NCBI GenBank assembly: GCA_020024055.1 | Contig: JAHHUI010000006.1 | Location: 1 to 31,821 of the forward strand | DNA length: 31,821 bases | DNA from: Spirochaetaceae bacterium | GTDB lineage: Bacteria > Spirochaetota > Spirochaetia > WRBN01 | Direction of reading: 5' to 3' | Part shown: positions 14,237-21,333 of the stretch, piece by piece | How the letters are laid out: every line of letters begins with the position of its first letter | Position numbering within the stretch: the first letter of the stretch is position 1 | Position numbers and translations under genes: made by a program | The notes under the pieces: generated by a model | Databases searched by the model: none | Told to the model about the DNA's origin: nothing | Seen by the model: only the letters and a program-made list of their open reading frames with translations

Positions 14237-14797
14237 GTGTTGCGATTGATTTGTTTTTTAAGTCTTGTTCTAGCCTCTCTGATGGCATGTTCTGCGCCCA
14301 GCACCGAATACACTATCAGGGAAAAAAATACCGTAGATGAGAGCTCTGTGGCGATCCCGAATCAGCCGCCTGCCGGTTATCAGCCGCCTGCCGGTCTTCC
14401 CTCTAATATAGAGGATCTTTTTAATAAGCTGACCTATAATTACTGGGCGGGGCCAAGTGGGATTCCCAAGGAGTTTTTCTATTTTAAAAAGGATAATTCT
14501 TCGAGCAATGGCCACGCGATGTATCATATTGAGATTATTAAGCAGGCTTCTGTGGGCAGACCGGCTGAGCATATGCATTACTATACGCTGAAAGCATTTT
14601 CCGATTCCTCTATTTCCGGAGGTATCTGGGCAGCGGATTTTTATCTTAAGGACAGCGACGGCAAATTAAACCTGAACACCAAGATGGGATACAGAATGAA
14701 ATTTCTCACTCTTACCAAGGCTGAGGTTACATTTTCCCCCAAGGTGCAGAGCAATAGAACAAAGGATTATGGTACATTCATTGTAACATCCCAGTAA
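14237..14797 (+). CDS. Lipoprotein of unknown function, 186 aa
   Basis: No family recognised. The start is GTG at 14237, fixed by a perfect AGGAGG 6 nt upstream. The N-terminus is a lipoprotein signal (hydrophobic run ending LMAC, Cys18). The linker contains a tandem QPPAGY/QPPAGL repeat encoded by a 16-nt DNA repeat with an 18-bp period, giving a flexible Pro-rich spacer. The C-terminal part (about 60-186) looks like a compact beta-rich domain with WAGPSGIPKEFFYF, EHMHYYTLKAF and GGIWAADFYL segments. The gene has its own promoter and a terminator 20 bp after the stop, so it appears monocistronic. A surface or periplasmic binding role is only a guess. Confidence 0.8.
   Translation: MLRLICFLSLVLASLMACSAPSTEYTIREKNTVDESSVAIPNQPPAGYQPPAGLPSNIEDLFNKLTYNYWAGPSGIPKEFFYFKKDNSSSNGHAMYHIEIIKQASVGRPAEHMHYYTLKAFSDSSISGGIWAADFYLKDSDGKLNLNTKMGYRMKFLTLTKAEVTFSPKVQSNRTKDYGTFIVTSQ
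14362..14395 (+). repeat. Tandem repeat encoding QPPAG units
   Basis: The 16-nt unit TCAGCCGCCTGCCGGT occurs at 14362-14377 and 14380-14395, an 18-bp period. The in-frame copies encode QPPAGY and QPPAGL in the linker just after the lipoprotein anchor. Copy number could vary between strains. Confidence 0.9.
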
Positions 14798-14816
14798 TAC
14801 GGGTAAATTTGTCATA

Positions 14817-14844
14817 AAAGCCGCCCTTTTTAGGGTGGCTTTCT
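14817..14844. terminator. Bidirectional Rho-independent terminator
   Basis: AAAGCCGCCCT (14817-14827) pairs with AGGGTGGCTTT (14832-14842), one G-T wobble, across a 4-nt loop, with flanking T/A tracts on both sides. It separates the convergent lipoprotein and nicotinamidase genes. The nicotinamidase stop codon directly abuts it. Confidence 0.75.
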
Positions 14845-15394
14845 AATTGATGCCGCGGCAAGCCTGCTCGATCACCTGCGCATCATAGCCCAGAGACAGT
14901 GCATCCTGATATGTATATTCCACGCAATAATCCCGTGCCAGTCCGCAGATAAACAAAGCGATATCCTCTTTCGGCAAGAGCAGATTTTCCAGGCCCGTGG
15001 GTGTTCTGTCATTTTCAAAAAAAGCCGAATATGAATCACTTTGTATTCTATATCCTTTGCGCAGAATGAAATGAATATGATTCTGATCTAATTCGGGATG
15101 GAATTCTGCCCCCCTGCTGCCCTGCACGCAATGGTCTGGCCACAGGGTTTGCATACCGTAGTACAGCTGTATTTGTTCAAAGGGTTTTTTGCCTGGATGC
15201 GCACTGGCAAAGGAATGATGATGCGCAGGGTGCCAGTCCTGGGCGGCCACAACATAGGGGAATTCCTTCATCAATTGATTTATCACCGGCACAATCTCAT
15301 GTGCATGGGGCACAGGCAAGGCGCCATGTGTGAAAAAATCGCGCTGCACATCCACAATTAGCAGAACTTTCCTTTTCTCTCTCGTTTTTTGCAT
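14843..15394 (-). CDS. pncA: Nicotinamidase (isochorismatase fold), C-terminally short
   Basis: Hydrolyses nicotinamide to nicotinate and ammonia in NAD salvage. The 183-residue product has the catalytic triad Asp15 (DVQRDF), Lys113 (RKGY) and Cys157 (DYCVEYT), and metal ligands Asp53, His55 (QDWHP) and His88 (WPDHC). It ends at EQACRGIN, whereas E. coli PncA (from memory) runs about 33 residues further after the equivalent CRGVN, so the last helix/strand is missing. The stop abuts a terminator, and no remnant of the missing tail is seen in the next 45 bp. The start at 15394 follows AGGAG at a rather long 11-nt spacing; an ATG at 15402 is out of frame. It is divergent from nadE, 38 bp away, so the two NAD genes form one locus. 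Confidence 0.85.
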   Translation of the reverse strand: MQKTREKRKVLLIVDVQRDFFTHGALPVPHAHEIVPVINQLMKEFPYVVAAQDWHPAHHHSFASAHPGKKPFEQIQLYYGMQTLWPDHCVQGSRGAEFHPELDQNHIHFILRKGYRIQSDSYSAFFENDRTPTGLENLLLPKEDIALFICGLARDYCVEYTYQDALSLGYDAQVIEQACRGIN

Positions 15395-15395
15395 G

Positions 15396-15425
15396 GTGGC
15401 ATAAACTCCTGTTTTCAGATATATT
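15396..15425 (+). promoter_or_regulatory. Candidate nadE promoter (leaderless geometry)
   Basis: GTGGCA (15396-15401, 4/6), an 18-bp spacer and TATATT (15420-15425). The -10 ends 7 nt before the nadE ATG and no Shine-Dalgarno is present. It overlaps the nicotinamidase ribosome-binding region on the other strand. Confidence 0.3.
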
Positions 15426-15432
15426 AATCTAT

Positions 15433-16944
15433 ATGAATTCAGTTGAGCAAGATAAAACAAATATCATATTTGCCTTGTGGCAAATGCATAGCAAAGCTTC
15501 AGATTTTCATGGCAATGCACAAAGCATTTTGAAAGCCTGCAGGCAAGCCGCCGCCGGCGGCGCTGCCGGCCTTGTTACTCCTGCATTTTCTGTGTCTGGG
15601 TATATGGCAAATCATCTAAAAGTTCGTTCCGATTTTTTGAACAAACAGCAGCAGGCGCTTGATTTTTTACAAGATAATTTGCCCAAAGATTTTGTTTTGG
15701 TTTTGGGAAGTTTTTCCGCCAAGGGCCAGAAAACTGTTGCTCTTGGGGCCAAGATGGAAAATGGCATATTCACACATCGGGGAGTGAGGATCAAGGTTTT
15801 ATTTTTTAATGAAATTTCCACCGAAAAAAGCGAAATTTGTGCACAAAAAGAGGGTGTTGACCTGTTGATTGTCCTTGATCAGGCTTTCTACACGTCAGGC
15901 AGCTGTCCTGGCAAAAATTCGCTGGTAGGGCAATGGATAGAGCATATTCCTGTTTTATATGTGAACGCCGCAGGAGGCCAAGGTGGATACATTTTCTGTG
16001 GCCAGAGCCAATTGATTCCCACGGGTGCCCCCTTTATGCATCAGGCTGATTTTTCAGAAAAATTCATCCTGGCAAAACCCTTTGCCGCAGGGAAAGAAAC
16101 AAGCAATTGTTCTGAAATTCGAGAAGAAGAATATTGGTATCAGGCCTTGTTGGCCGGCATACGTGATTTTGTATGCGATGCGGGTTTTTCCGCTGTGCAT
16201 TTGGGTCTTTCGGGCGGGATAGACAGTGCCTTGGTCGCGACCCTGGCGGCCGAAGCGCTGGGGAGTGGAAATGTCACCGGTGTGCTGATGCCCAGTCGAT
16301 ATTCCAGCGAAGGCAGTGTGCGCGATGCCTTGGCCCTGGCACATAATCTGGGTATTGCCACTTTGATCATTGGCATTGAGGAAATGCATCATACAGCGCA
16401 CAGAGTCTTGGGGGAATATTTCATGGTGGAGGGCCTGGCCGATGAAAATCTGCAGGCACGCATCAGGGCATTATTGCTCATGACTTATAGTAATTCCAGC
16501 GGGTCTTTATTGCTGAACACAGGGAATAAAAGCGAGCTGGCTGTTGGCTACAGCACATTATACGGCGACAGCTGTGGCGTGCTAGCCGTCATTGGCGATT
16601 TGTGGAAAACACAAGTGTATCAGCTATGCAGATATATCAATGATAAAATAGGCAAAGAAATTATTCCCTCTGCTGTTTTGACAAAGGCGCCTTCAGCAGA
16701 ATTGCGCCCCAATCAAAAAGATCAAGACAGCCTGCCCGATTATGAAGTTCTGGATGCTGTGTTGGGCCGTTATCTGCAAAAAGACTTTTCCAAAGAAGCC
16801 CTGGTGAATGAAGGATATGACGAAGCTGTGATTGAGCATCTGATAAAATTATTTCATGCCAGCGCTTATAAAAGGGCACAGACCGCCCCGGTGCTGCGCC
16901 TGAGCAGCACAGCTTTTGGCTTTGAACAGGCAGATATTTGTTGA
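15433..16944 (+). CDS. nadE: NAD+ synthetase with degenerate N-terminal amidase domain
   Basis: Makes NAD+ from nicotinate adenine dinucleotide. The C-terminal synthetase domain (about 235-503) is intact: P-loop SGGIDS (260-265), LNTGNKSELAVGYSTLYGD (361-379) and KAPSAELRPNQ (418-428). The N-terminal nitrilase-like domain, which normally frees ammonia from glutamine, looks inactive. The FPELxLTGY-type motif reads TPAFSVSGY (49-57), with Ala51 at the catalytic Glu. The Lys-bearing segment (HLPNYGVFDE type) appears deleted between GIF and THRGVRI (111-120). The ICED motif reads FFNE (124-127), with Phe125 at the Cys. The fold remnant NAAGGQGGYIF remains. The enzyme is probably ammonia-dependent. 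At 503 residues it is shorter than usual. It lies divergently beside nicotinamidase and upstream of the ribosomal cluster promoter. Confidence 0.92.
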   Translation: MNSVEQDKTNIIFALWQMHSKASDFHGNAQSILKACRQAAAGGAAGLVTPAFSVSGYMANHLKVRSDFLNKQQQALDFLQDNLPKDFVLVLGSFSAKGQKTVALGAKMENGIFTHRGVRIKVLFFNEISTEKSEICAQKEGVDLLIVLDQAFYTSGSCPGKNSLVGQWIEHIPVLYVNAAGGQGGYIFCGQSQLIPTGAPFMHQADFSEKFILAKPFAAGKETSNCSEIREEEYWYQALLAGIRDFVCDAGFSAVHLGLSGGIDSALVATLAAEALGSGNVTGVLMPSRYSSEGSVRDALALAHNLGIATLIIGIEEMHHTAHRVLGEYFMVEGLADENLQARIRALLLMTYSNSSGSLLLNTGNKSELAVGYSTLYGDSCGVLAVIGDLWKTQVYQLCRYINDKIGKEIIPSAVLTKAPSAELRPNQKDQDSLPDYEVLDAVLGRYLQKDFSKEALVNEGYDEAVIEHLIKLFHASAYKRAQTAPVLRLSSTAFGFEQADIC

Positions 16945-16981
16945 GGTTGTAAAAAGTTTGTAAAAAATTATAAAATCCGAC

Positions 16982-17010
16982 TTGACACTTTTTCTTATTT
17001 TTAGTACAGT
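16982..17010 (+). promoter_or_regulatory. Main promoter of the ribosomal (str-S10) cluster
   Basis: A perfect TTGACA (16982-16987), a 17-bp spacer of almost pure pyrimidine/AT and TACAGT (17005-17010, 4/6), with very A/T-rich DNA just upstream that could act as an UP element. Initiation is expected near 17017, about 135 nt before rpsL. Confidence 0.65.
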
Positions 17011-17016
17011 ACGAAG

Positions 17017-17151
17017 GCTTGCTCGTAAACAGCCTGCTTTTTAAAGTGAGCGGCCCCATTTGGGACAGGCTTATTCCTGCCTTTCGCGGGATGTGTTTAA
17101 AGTTTAAAATATACACATAGTAATAGATGTTTCTGAGGAGAGCTAGTATTA
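17017..17151 (+). promoter_or_regulatory. Long 5' leader of the rpsL transcript
   Basis: About 135 nt of untranslated RNA. A short AGGCT/AGCCT stem (17022-17044 region) is followed by GCTTTTT, and a CAGG/CCTG stem with 6-nt loop sits near 17076-17090. A GAGGAG element precedes the rpsL ATG. The first stem with its T-run could be an attenuator, but the stems are short. No known r-protein leader is recognised. Confidence 0.3.
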
Positions 17152-17526
17152 ATGCCAACCATTAATCAACTTGTGCGCTTTGGTCGTTCCAGTTCGCATG
17201 CAAAGACAAAGTCACCTGCATTAGAGAATTGCCCCCAAAAGAGAGGTGTATGTCTGCGTGTAATGACGACGACCCCTAAAAAGCCTAATTCTGCCCTGAG
17301 AAAGGTGGCCCGTGTGCGCCTGTCGAATGGCATTGAGGTGTGGGCGTATATTCCCGGTATTGGGCATAATCTGCAAGAGCACAGCGTGGTTTTGGTGCGC
17401 GGGGGAAGAGTGAAAGACCTTCCTGGTGTGCGTTATCATATCGTTCGTGGAACCAAGGATAGCCTGGGTGTGGATGGGCGTCGTCAGGGTCGCAGCAAAT
17501 ATGGAAGCAAGCGCCCGAAGGCTTAG
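17152..17526 (+). CDS. rpsL: 30S ribosomal protein S12
   Basis: Decoding-centre protein of the small subunit, 124 residues, full length. TTPKKPNSALRK (39-51) and VRGGRVKDLPGVRYH (82-96) are intact. The streptomycin-determining lysines 43 and 88 are wild type, and Asp89 is the usual methylthiolation site. First gene of the cluster, preceded by GAGGAG. fusA does not follow rpsG here, unlike the classical str operon. Confidence 0.99.
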   Translation: MPTINQLVRFGRSSSHAKTKSPALENCPQKRGVCLRVMTTTPKKPNSALRKVARVRLSNGIEVWAYIPGIGHNLQEHSVVLVRGGRVKDLPGVRYHIVRGTKDSLGVDGRRQGRSKYGSKRPKA

Positions 17527-17549
17527 TTTGTGTAAGGGGTAGGTAGTGT

Positions 17550-18020
17550 ATGCCAAGGAAGAAATATAATAAGATTAAGCGGATTATCGAACCTGATTTT
17601 AAATATAACAGCGAAGTGCTGGCTCGTTTTGTGGGTCGCATGATGCTGAGCGGCAAGAAGCTGACCTGTCAGAAGATTTTGCATGGGGCTCTGGATTATG
17701 TGGCAGAGAAGACACAGAAGGAGCCAATGGAAGTTTTTCTGAAGGCATTGGATAATGTGAAGCCGGTGGTGGAAGTGAAGAGCCGTCGTGTTGGCGGTGC
17801 AACATTTCAGATTCCTATTGAAATTAGGGATGCGCGCCGTGAGGCTTTGGCGATGCGATGGATTATTGCCAGCGCCCGCAGGAGGAGTGGCCGCAGCATG
17901 GTGGAGCGCCTGGGTGGTGAATTTGTGGATGCCTATAGCAATTCGGGTGCGGCGCATAAGAAAAAAGAAGATATGCATAAGATGGCAGAAGCCAATAGGG
18001 CTTTTGCTCACTTCAGATAA
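17550..18020 (+). CDS. rpsG: 30S ribosomal protein S7
   Basis: Primary 16S 3'-domain assembly protein, 156 residues, the common bacterial length. MPRKKYNKIKR, the beta-hairpin KSRRVGGATFQIPIEI and the C-terminal HKMAEANRAFAHFR are typical. It starts 23 bp after rpsL, which leaves no room for the large intergenic S7 autoregulatory structure of E. coli, so feedback must act elsewhere or be absent. Confidence 0.99.
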   Translation: MPRKKYNKIKRIIEPDFKYNSEVLARFVGRMMLSGKKLTCQKILHGALDYVAEKTQKEPMEVFLKALDNVKPVVEVKSRRVGGATFQIPIEIRDARREALAMRWIIASARRRSGRSMVERLGGEFVDAYSNSGAAHKKKEDMHKMAEANRAFAHFR

Positions 18021-18134
18021 GGCGCTGCATAGGGGTAGTTGCTATTTTTGGGGTGATGTTGTATCCTTGTTTGAGTTTTTGTTTGAATAGAAAAAATTGA
18101 TTTAAGTTAATGATTTAGCTGGAGGGGATAATTT
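18021..18134 (+). other. rpsG-tuf spacer where fusA would normally lie
   Basis: 114 bp of G/T-rich DNA with stops in all frames. A GGAGG element (18121-18125) serves tuf. No clear promoter or terminator is visible, although TTG-rich stretches near 18070-18095 could hide a weak one. No remnant of fusA coding sequence is seen. Confidence 0.5.
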
Positions 18135-19322
18135 ATGGCAAAGGAGAAATTTGTAAGAAGCAAGCCGCATGTTAACGTGGGCACAATCGGTCACGTTGAC
18201 CATGGCAAGACGACTTTGACCGCTGCTATTTCTTCCTACTGCTCTCGTAAGATGGGTGGTAAGGAAATGAAGTATGATGATATTGATAATGCTCCGGAGG
18301 AGAAGGCTCGTGGTATCACCATTAATGCCCGCCATATTGAGTATGAATCTGACAATCGTCACTATGCTCATATTGACTGTCCCGGTCACGCCGACTATAT
18401 CAAAAATATGATTACCGGTGCTGCCCAGATGGATGGTGGTATTTTGCTGGTGGCTGCCGATTCGGGTGCTGAGCCTCAGACTCGTGAGCATATTTTGCTG
18501 GCTCGCCAGGTGGGTGTGCCCAAGCTGATTGTTTTTATGAATAAGATGGACTTGGCTGACGCCGAGCTGGTGGATATGGTGGAAGAGGAAGTGCGCGATC
18601 TGCTGAAGATGTATGGCTTTCCCGGTGATGAGATTCCTGTGATTCGCGGTTCTGCTTTCAGGGCAATGAGTGAGCCCGACAATGCCGAGGCAAATAAGTG
18701 CATTGAGGATCTGCTGAAGGCAATGGATGATTATTTCCCCGTGCCCGAGCGTGCGATTGACAAGCCTTTCCTGTTGCCTATTGAGGATGTGTTTTCTATT
18801 TCTGGTCGCGGTACTGTTGTAACCGGTCGTGTGGAACAGGGTGTTATTAAGGTTGGTGAGGAAGTGGAAATTGTTGGCATCACTGAAACCAAGAAGACCA
18901 CTGTGACCGGCGTGGAAATGTTCCAGAAGATTTTGGACGAGGGCCGGGCGGGCGACAATGTGGGTTGTCTGCTGCGTGGTGTGGATAAGAATCAGGTTGA
19001 GCGTGGCCAGGTTTTGGCCAAGCCGGGTTCTATTACTCCTCATAAGAAATTTAAAGCTGCGATTTACTGTTTAAGCAAGGAAGAGGGTGGTCGTCATTCT
19101 CCCTTCTTTAGTGGTTATCGTCCTCAGTTTTATTTTCGTACTACAGATATTACTGGGTCTGTCACCCTGCCTGAAGGCAAGGAGATGGTGATGCCCGGTG
19201 ACAATACGGAGATTGTGGCTGAACTGATTCATCCGATTGCCATGGACAAAGGCCTGCGTTTTGCTATTCGTGAGGGTGGCAGAACTGTGGCTTCGGGTCA
19301 GGTTATCGAGGTTATTGAGTAA
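18135..19322 (+). CDS. tuf: Elongation factor Tu
   Basis: GTPase that delivers aminoacyl-tRNA to the ribosome, 395 residues. G motifs: GHVDHGKT (19-26), DCPGH (81-85), NKMD (136-139). Domains II and III are complete (GRGTVVTGRVEQG, EEGGRHSPFFSGYRPQFYFRTTDITG, FAIREGGRTVASGQV). The YCSRKMGGKEMKYDDIDNAP switch-region insert is the clearest Treponema-like signature of the window. Codon use is strongly biased (Lys AAG, Gly GGT), as expected for very high expression. It sits between rpsG and rpsJ, linking the str and S10 gene sets. Confidence 0.99.
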   Translation: MAKEKFVRSKPHVNVGTIGHVDHGKTTLTAAISSYCSRKMGGKEMKYDDIDNAPEEKARGITINARHIEYESDNRHYAHIDCPGHADYIKNMITGAAQMDGGILLVAADSGAEPQTREHILLARQVGVPKLIVFMNKMDLADAELVDMVEEEVRDLLKMYGFPGDEIPVIRGSAFRAMSEPDNAEANKCIEDLLKAMDDYFPVPERAIDKPFLLPIEDVFSISGRGTVVTGRVEQGVIKVGEEVEIVGITETKKTTVTGVEMFQKILDEGRAGDNVGCLLRGVDKNQVERGQVLAKPGSITPHKKFKAAIYCLSKEEGGRHSPFFSGYRPQFYFRTTDITGSVTLPEGKEMVMPGDNTEIVAELIHPIAMDKGLRFAIREGGRTVASGQVIEVIE

Positions 19323-19337
19323 GAATTGTGAGGCTTC

Positions 19338-19369
19338 TGTGCCCTTTGTGGGTGCAGGGTGTCTTTTTA
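19338..19369 (+). terminator. Possible attenuator/terminator between tuf and rpsJ
   Basis: CTGTGCCC (19338-19345) pairs with GGGTGCAG (19351-19358), two wobble pairs, with two further T-G pairs possible below. A T-run follows at 19365-19369. The imperfect stem and the gap before the T-run argue for partial termination at most, which would lower S10-cluster transcription relative to tuf. Confidence 0.35.
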
Positions 19370-19387
19370 AGGGGTGGAGAGTTTTTC

Positions 19388-19705
19388 ATGGGCAAGGCCA
19401 GAATACGTGTAAAATTACGTGGATTTGATGTTGGGTTGTTGGATAAAAGTGCGGGGTCTATTGTGCAGACCGTGCAGAAGCTGGGCACAAAGGTGGCCGG
19501 CCCTATTCCTTTGCCCACGAAGATTAGCAAGTATACGGTCTTAAGATCGCCGTTTGTTAATAAGAAGTCTCGCGAGCAGTTCGAGATGAGAACACATAAG
19601 CGTTTGATTGATATTATTGATCCGACGCCGGATGTGATGGAGGCGCTGATGCGCCAAGAGCTTCCTGCTGGGGTGGATGTTGTCATCAAGCAGTGGAAGG
19701 GTTAG
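19388..19705 (+). CDS. rpsJ: 30S ribosomal protein S10
   Basis: 105 residues starting MGKARIRVKLRGFD. The frame is open 20 codons further upstream, but that extension lies over the tuf-rpsJ hairpin and lacks homology; GGAG precedes the ATG at 19388. The SPFVNKKSREQFEMRTHKR loop that binds 16S rRNA and NusB is intact. First gene of the S10-spc-alpha series. Confidence 0.98.
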   Translation: MGKARIRVKLRGFDVGLLDKSAGSIVQTVQKLGTKVAGPIPLPTKISKYTVLRSPFVNKKSREQFEMRTHKRLIDIIDPTPDVMEALMRQELPAGVDVVIKQWKG

Positions 19706-19739
19706 TTTGTGTTAAGTAAAATCCGGGATGGAAGACGGG

Positions 19740-20363
19740 ATGATAGGACTGATTGGTAAAAAAATTGGCATGACTCAATTATTTGATGAAGCAGGTGTAT
19801 TGACCCCTGTTACTGTTGTCAAGGTTGACCCCAATGTTGTGGTGAAAAAGAAGACCCTGGAAAAAGATGGTTATAATGCTGTTTTGCTTGGCTGTGTGGA
19901 TGTGAAGCCCGGCAGAGTGAGCCGTCCTGTCAAGGGGCAGTTCCCCGGGGGTGTTTCTCCCAAAAAAGTGCTTTGTGAGTTTAGGGATTTTGATAAGGAA
20001 TTGAACATTGGCGATAGCCTGGGTGTGGATCTGTTTAACTCGTCTCGTTTTGTGGATGTTGTGGGCATTAGCAAAGGCAAGGGTTTTGCCGGCGTGATGA
20101 AGCGCCATGGCTTTGGCGGGGGACGGGAAACACATGGTTCTAAATTTCATCGTGAACCCGGTTCTACGGGGCAAAGTACGACTCCGGCAAATACCAAGCC
20201 GGGCAGAAAAATGCCCGGGCGCATGGGCTGTGACAGGGTGACTGTGCAGAATTTACGTCTTGTCAAGGTGGATGCTGAGTCTGGTTTGTTGTTGATTAAA
20301 GGTGCTGTGCCAGGCGTGAATAACAGTTTTGTTTTAGTTCTGCAGGCTGTAAAAGGGAAATAG
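19740..20363 (+). CDS. rplC: 50S ribosomal protein L3
   Basis: 207 residues beginning MIGLIGKKIGMTQLFDEAG. An in-frame ATG at 19728 exists, but GGAAG precedes 19740 and homology starts there. The extended loop that reaches the peptidyl-transferase centre is seen as FGGGRETHGSKFHREPGSTG, and KPGRKMPGRMG is intact. Confidence 0.97.
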   Translation: MIGLIGKKIGMTQLFDEAGVLTPVTVVKVDPNVVVKKKTLEKDGYNAVLLGCVDVKPGRVSRPVKGQFPGGVSPKKVLCEFRDFDKELNIGDSLGVDLFNSSRFVDVVGISKGKGFAGVMKRHGFGGGRETHGSKFHREPGSTGQSTTPANTKPGRKMPGRMGCDRVTVQNLRLVKVDAESGLLLIKGAVPGVNNSFVLVLQAVKGK

Positions 20364-20366
20364 GAA

Positions 20367-20993
20367 ATGGATAAGAAGGTTTATTCTGTTGATGGCAAGG
20401 AAAAGAAAGTTCTCGAGCTTGAAGATAGCGTATTTGCTGTGACAGCCAGTATGGGTTCTATTTATCATGCCATTCGTAATGAATTAGCAAATCGAAGAGT
20501 GGGTACTTCCTGCACGAAAACGCGCAGCGAAGTGAATTTGCGCCATCAAAAGCCGTATCGCCAGAAGGGTACTGGCCGTGCCCGTGCCGGACGCACGAAC
20601 AGTCCTATTTGGGTGGGCGGCGGTGTGGCATTTGGGCCCAAGCCTCGTGATTATTCCTATACTCTGCCCAAAAAGATTAAAAGATTGGCTATTAAGTCTA
20701 TTTTATCTATGCGTGCAGCCACAGACTGTATGAGCATTGTGGAAGATTTCACGATTGACAGCGGAAAAACAAAAGATTTAGTAGCGATTTTGAAGTGTTT
20801 CTTTCAGGCTGAGCGTGCTGTTGTTGTGATGAAAGATGATGATAAAATGTTGCGCCGTGCGGGCAGAAATCTGCCGAATGTGAGATTTTTGGCATATAAT
20901 AGATTGGAAGCGCATGAGCTTTTCTATGCGAAAAAAATGTTGGTTTTAGAAACTGCGGCGGTTAAGCTTGGTGAATTTTATACTAATAGGTAG
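20367..20993 (+). CDS. rplD: 50S ribosomal protein L4
   Basis: 208 residues. The exit-tunnel loop is present (RHQKPYRQKGTGRARAGRTN), followed by WVGGGVAFGPKPRDYSY. Starts 3 bp after the L3 stop. In E. coli L4 represses its own operon; the short 65-nt tuf-rpsJ leader here does not resemble that control site. Confidence 0.97.
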   Translation: MDKKVYSVDGKEKKVLELEDSVFAVTASMGSIYHAIRNELANRRVGTSCTKTRSEVNLRHQKPYRQKGTGRARAGRTNSPIWVGGGVAFGPKPRDYSYTLPKKIKRLAIKSILSMRAATDCMSIVEDFTIDSGKTKDLVAILKCFFQAERAVVVMKDDDKMLRRAGRNLPNVRFLAYNRLEAHELFYAKKMLVLETAAVKLGEFYTNR

Positions 20994-21005
20994 CAGGTGG
21001 GGTAT

Positions 21006-21323
21006 ATGGAAAAGGTAAGAATGGAACAAGTTATTATTCGGCCTGTGCTCACTGAGAAGTCTGCCTTTTTAGGGGAAGGTGCTAAAAGGGTTTACACTTT
21101 TAAGGTCTGCCGTTTTTCTAATAAAGTTGAAATTATGAAGGCTGTTGAAGCTATGTTTTCGGTGAAACCTTTGTCTTGTTCAATTGTGAATGTTCGCGGG
21201 AAAAAAAGGGCCAATGTTCCCTATCGCGGCAGCGTGAAAAGAGGCCATGGGTTTACTTCTTCTTGGAAAAAAGCATATGTGACTTTGCCCAGCGGTGTTA
21301 CCATTGCGGAGCTTGAGTCTTAG
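21006..21323 (+). CDS. rplW: 50S ribosomal protein L23
   Basis: 105 residues; the VIIRPVLTEKS start motif and the C-terminal WKKAYVTLP are typical. The ATG at 21006 is preferred because AGGTGG lies 5-6 nt upstream; GTG 20997 and ATG 21021 are alternatives. L23 forms the docking site for trigger factor and SRP at the tunnel exit. Confidence 0.95.
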   Translation: MEKVRMEQVIIRPVLTEKSAFLGEGAKRVYTFKVCRFSNKVEIMKAVEAMFSVKPLSCSIVNVRGKKRANVPYRGSVKRGHGFTSSWKKAYVTLPSGVTIAELES

Positions 21324-21333
21324 GAGTTTGTAA

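Noticed and set aside
15549..15562. 14-bp GC-only palindrome in nadE
   Set aside because: It arises from Ala/Gly codons (GCC/GGC) in an AAAGGAAG segment; simple composition explains it.
17527..17549. E. coli-type S7 feedback site between rpsL and rpsG
   Set aside because: The gap is only 23 nt, too short for that structure.
18102..19043. Long open frame (313 codons) on the minus strand opposite tuf
   Set aside because: It mirrors the strongly biased codons of tuf; the product is a Leu/His/Asn-rich sequence with no motif, and EF-Tu is unambiguous on the other strand.
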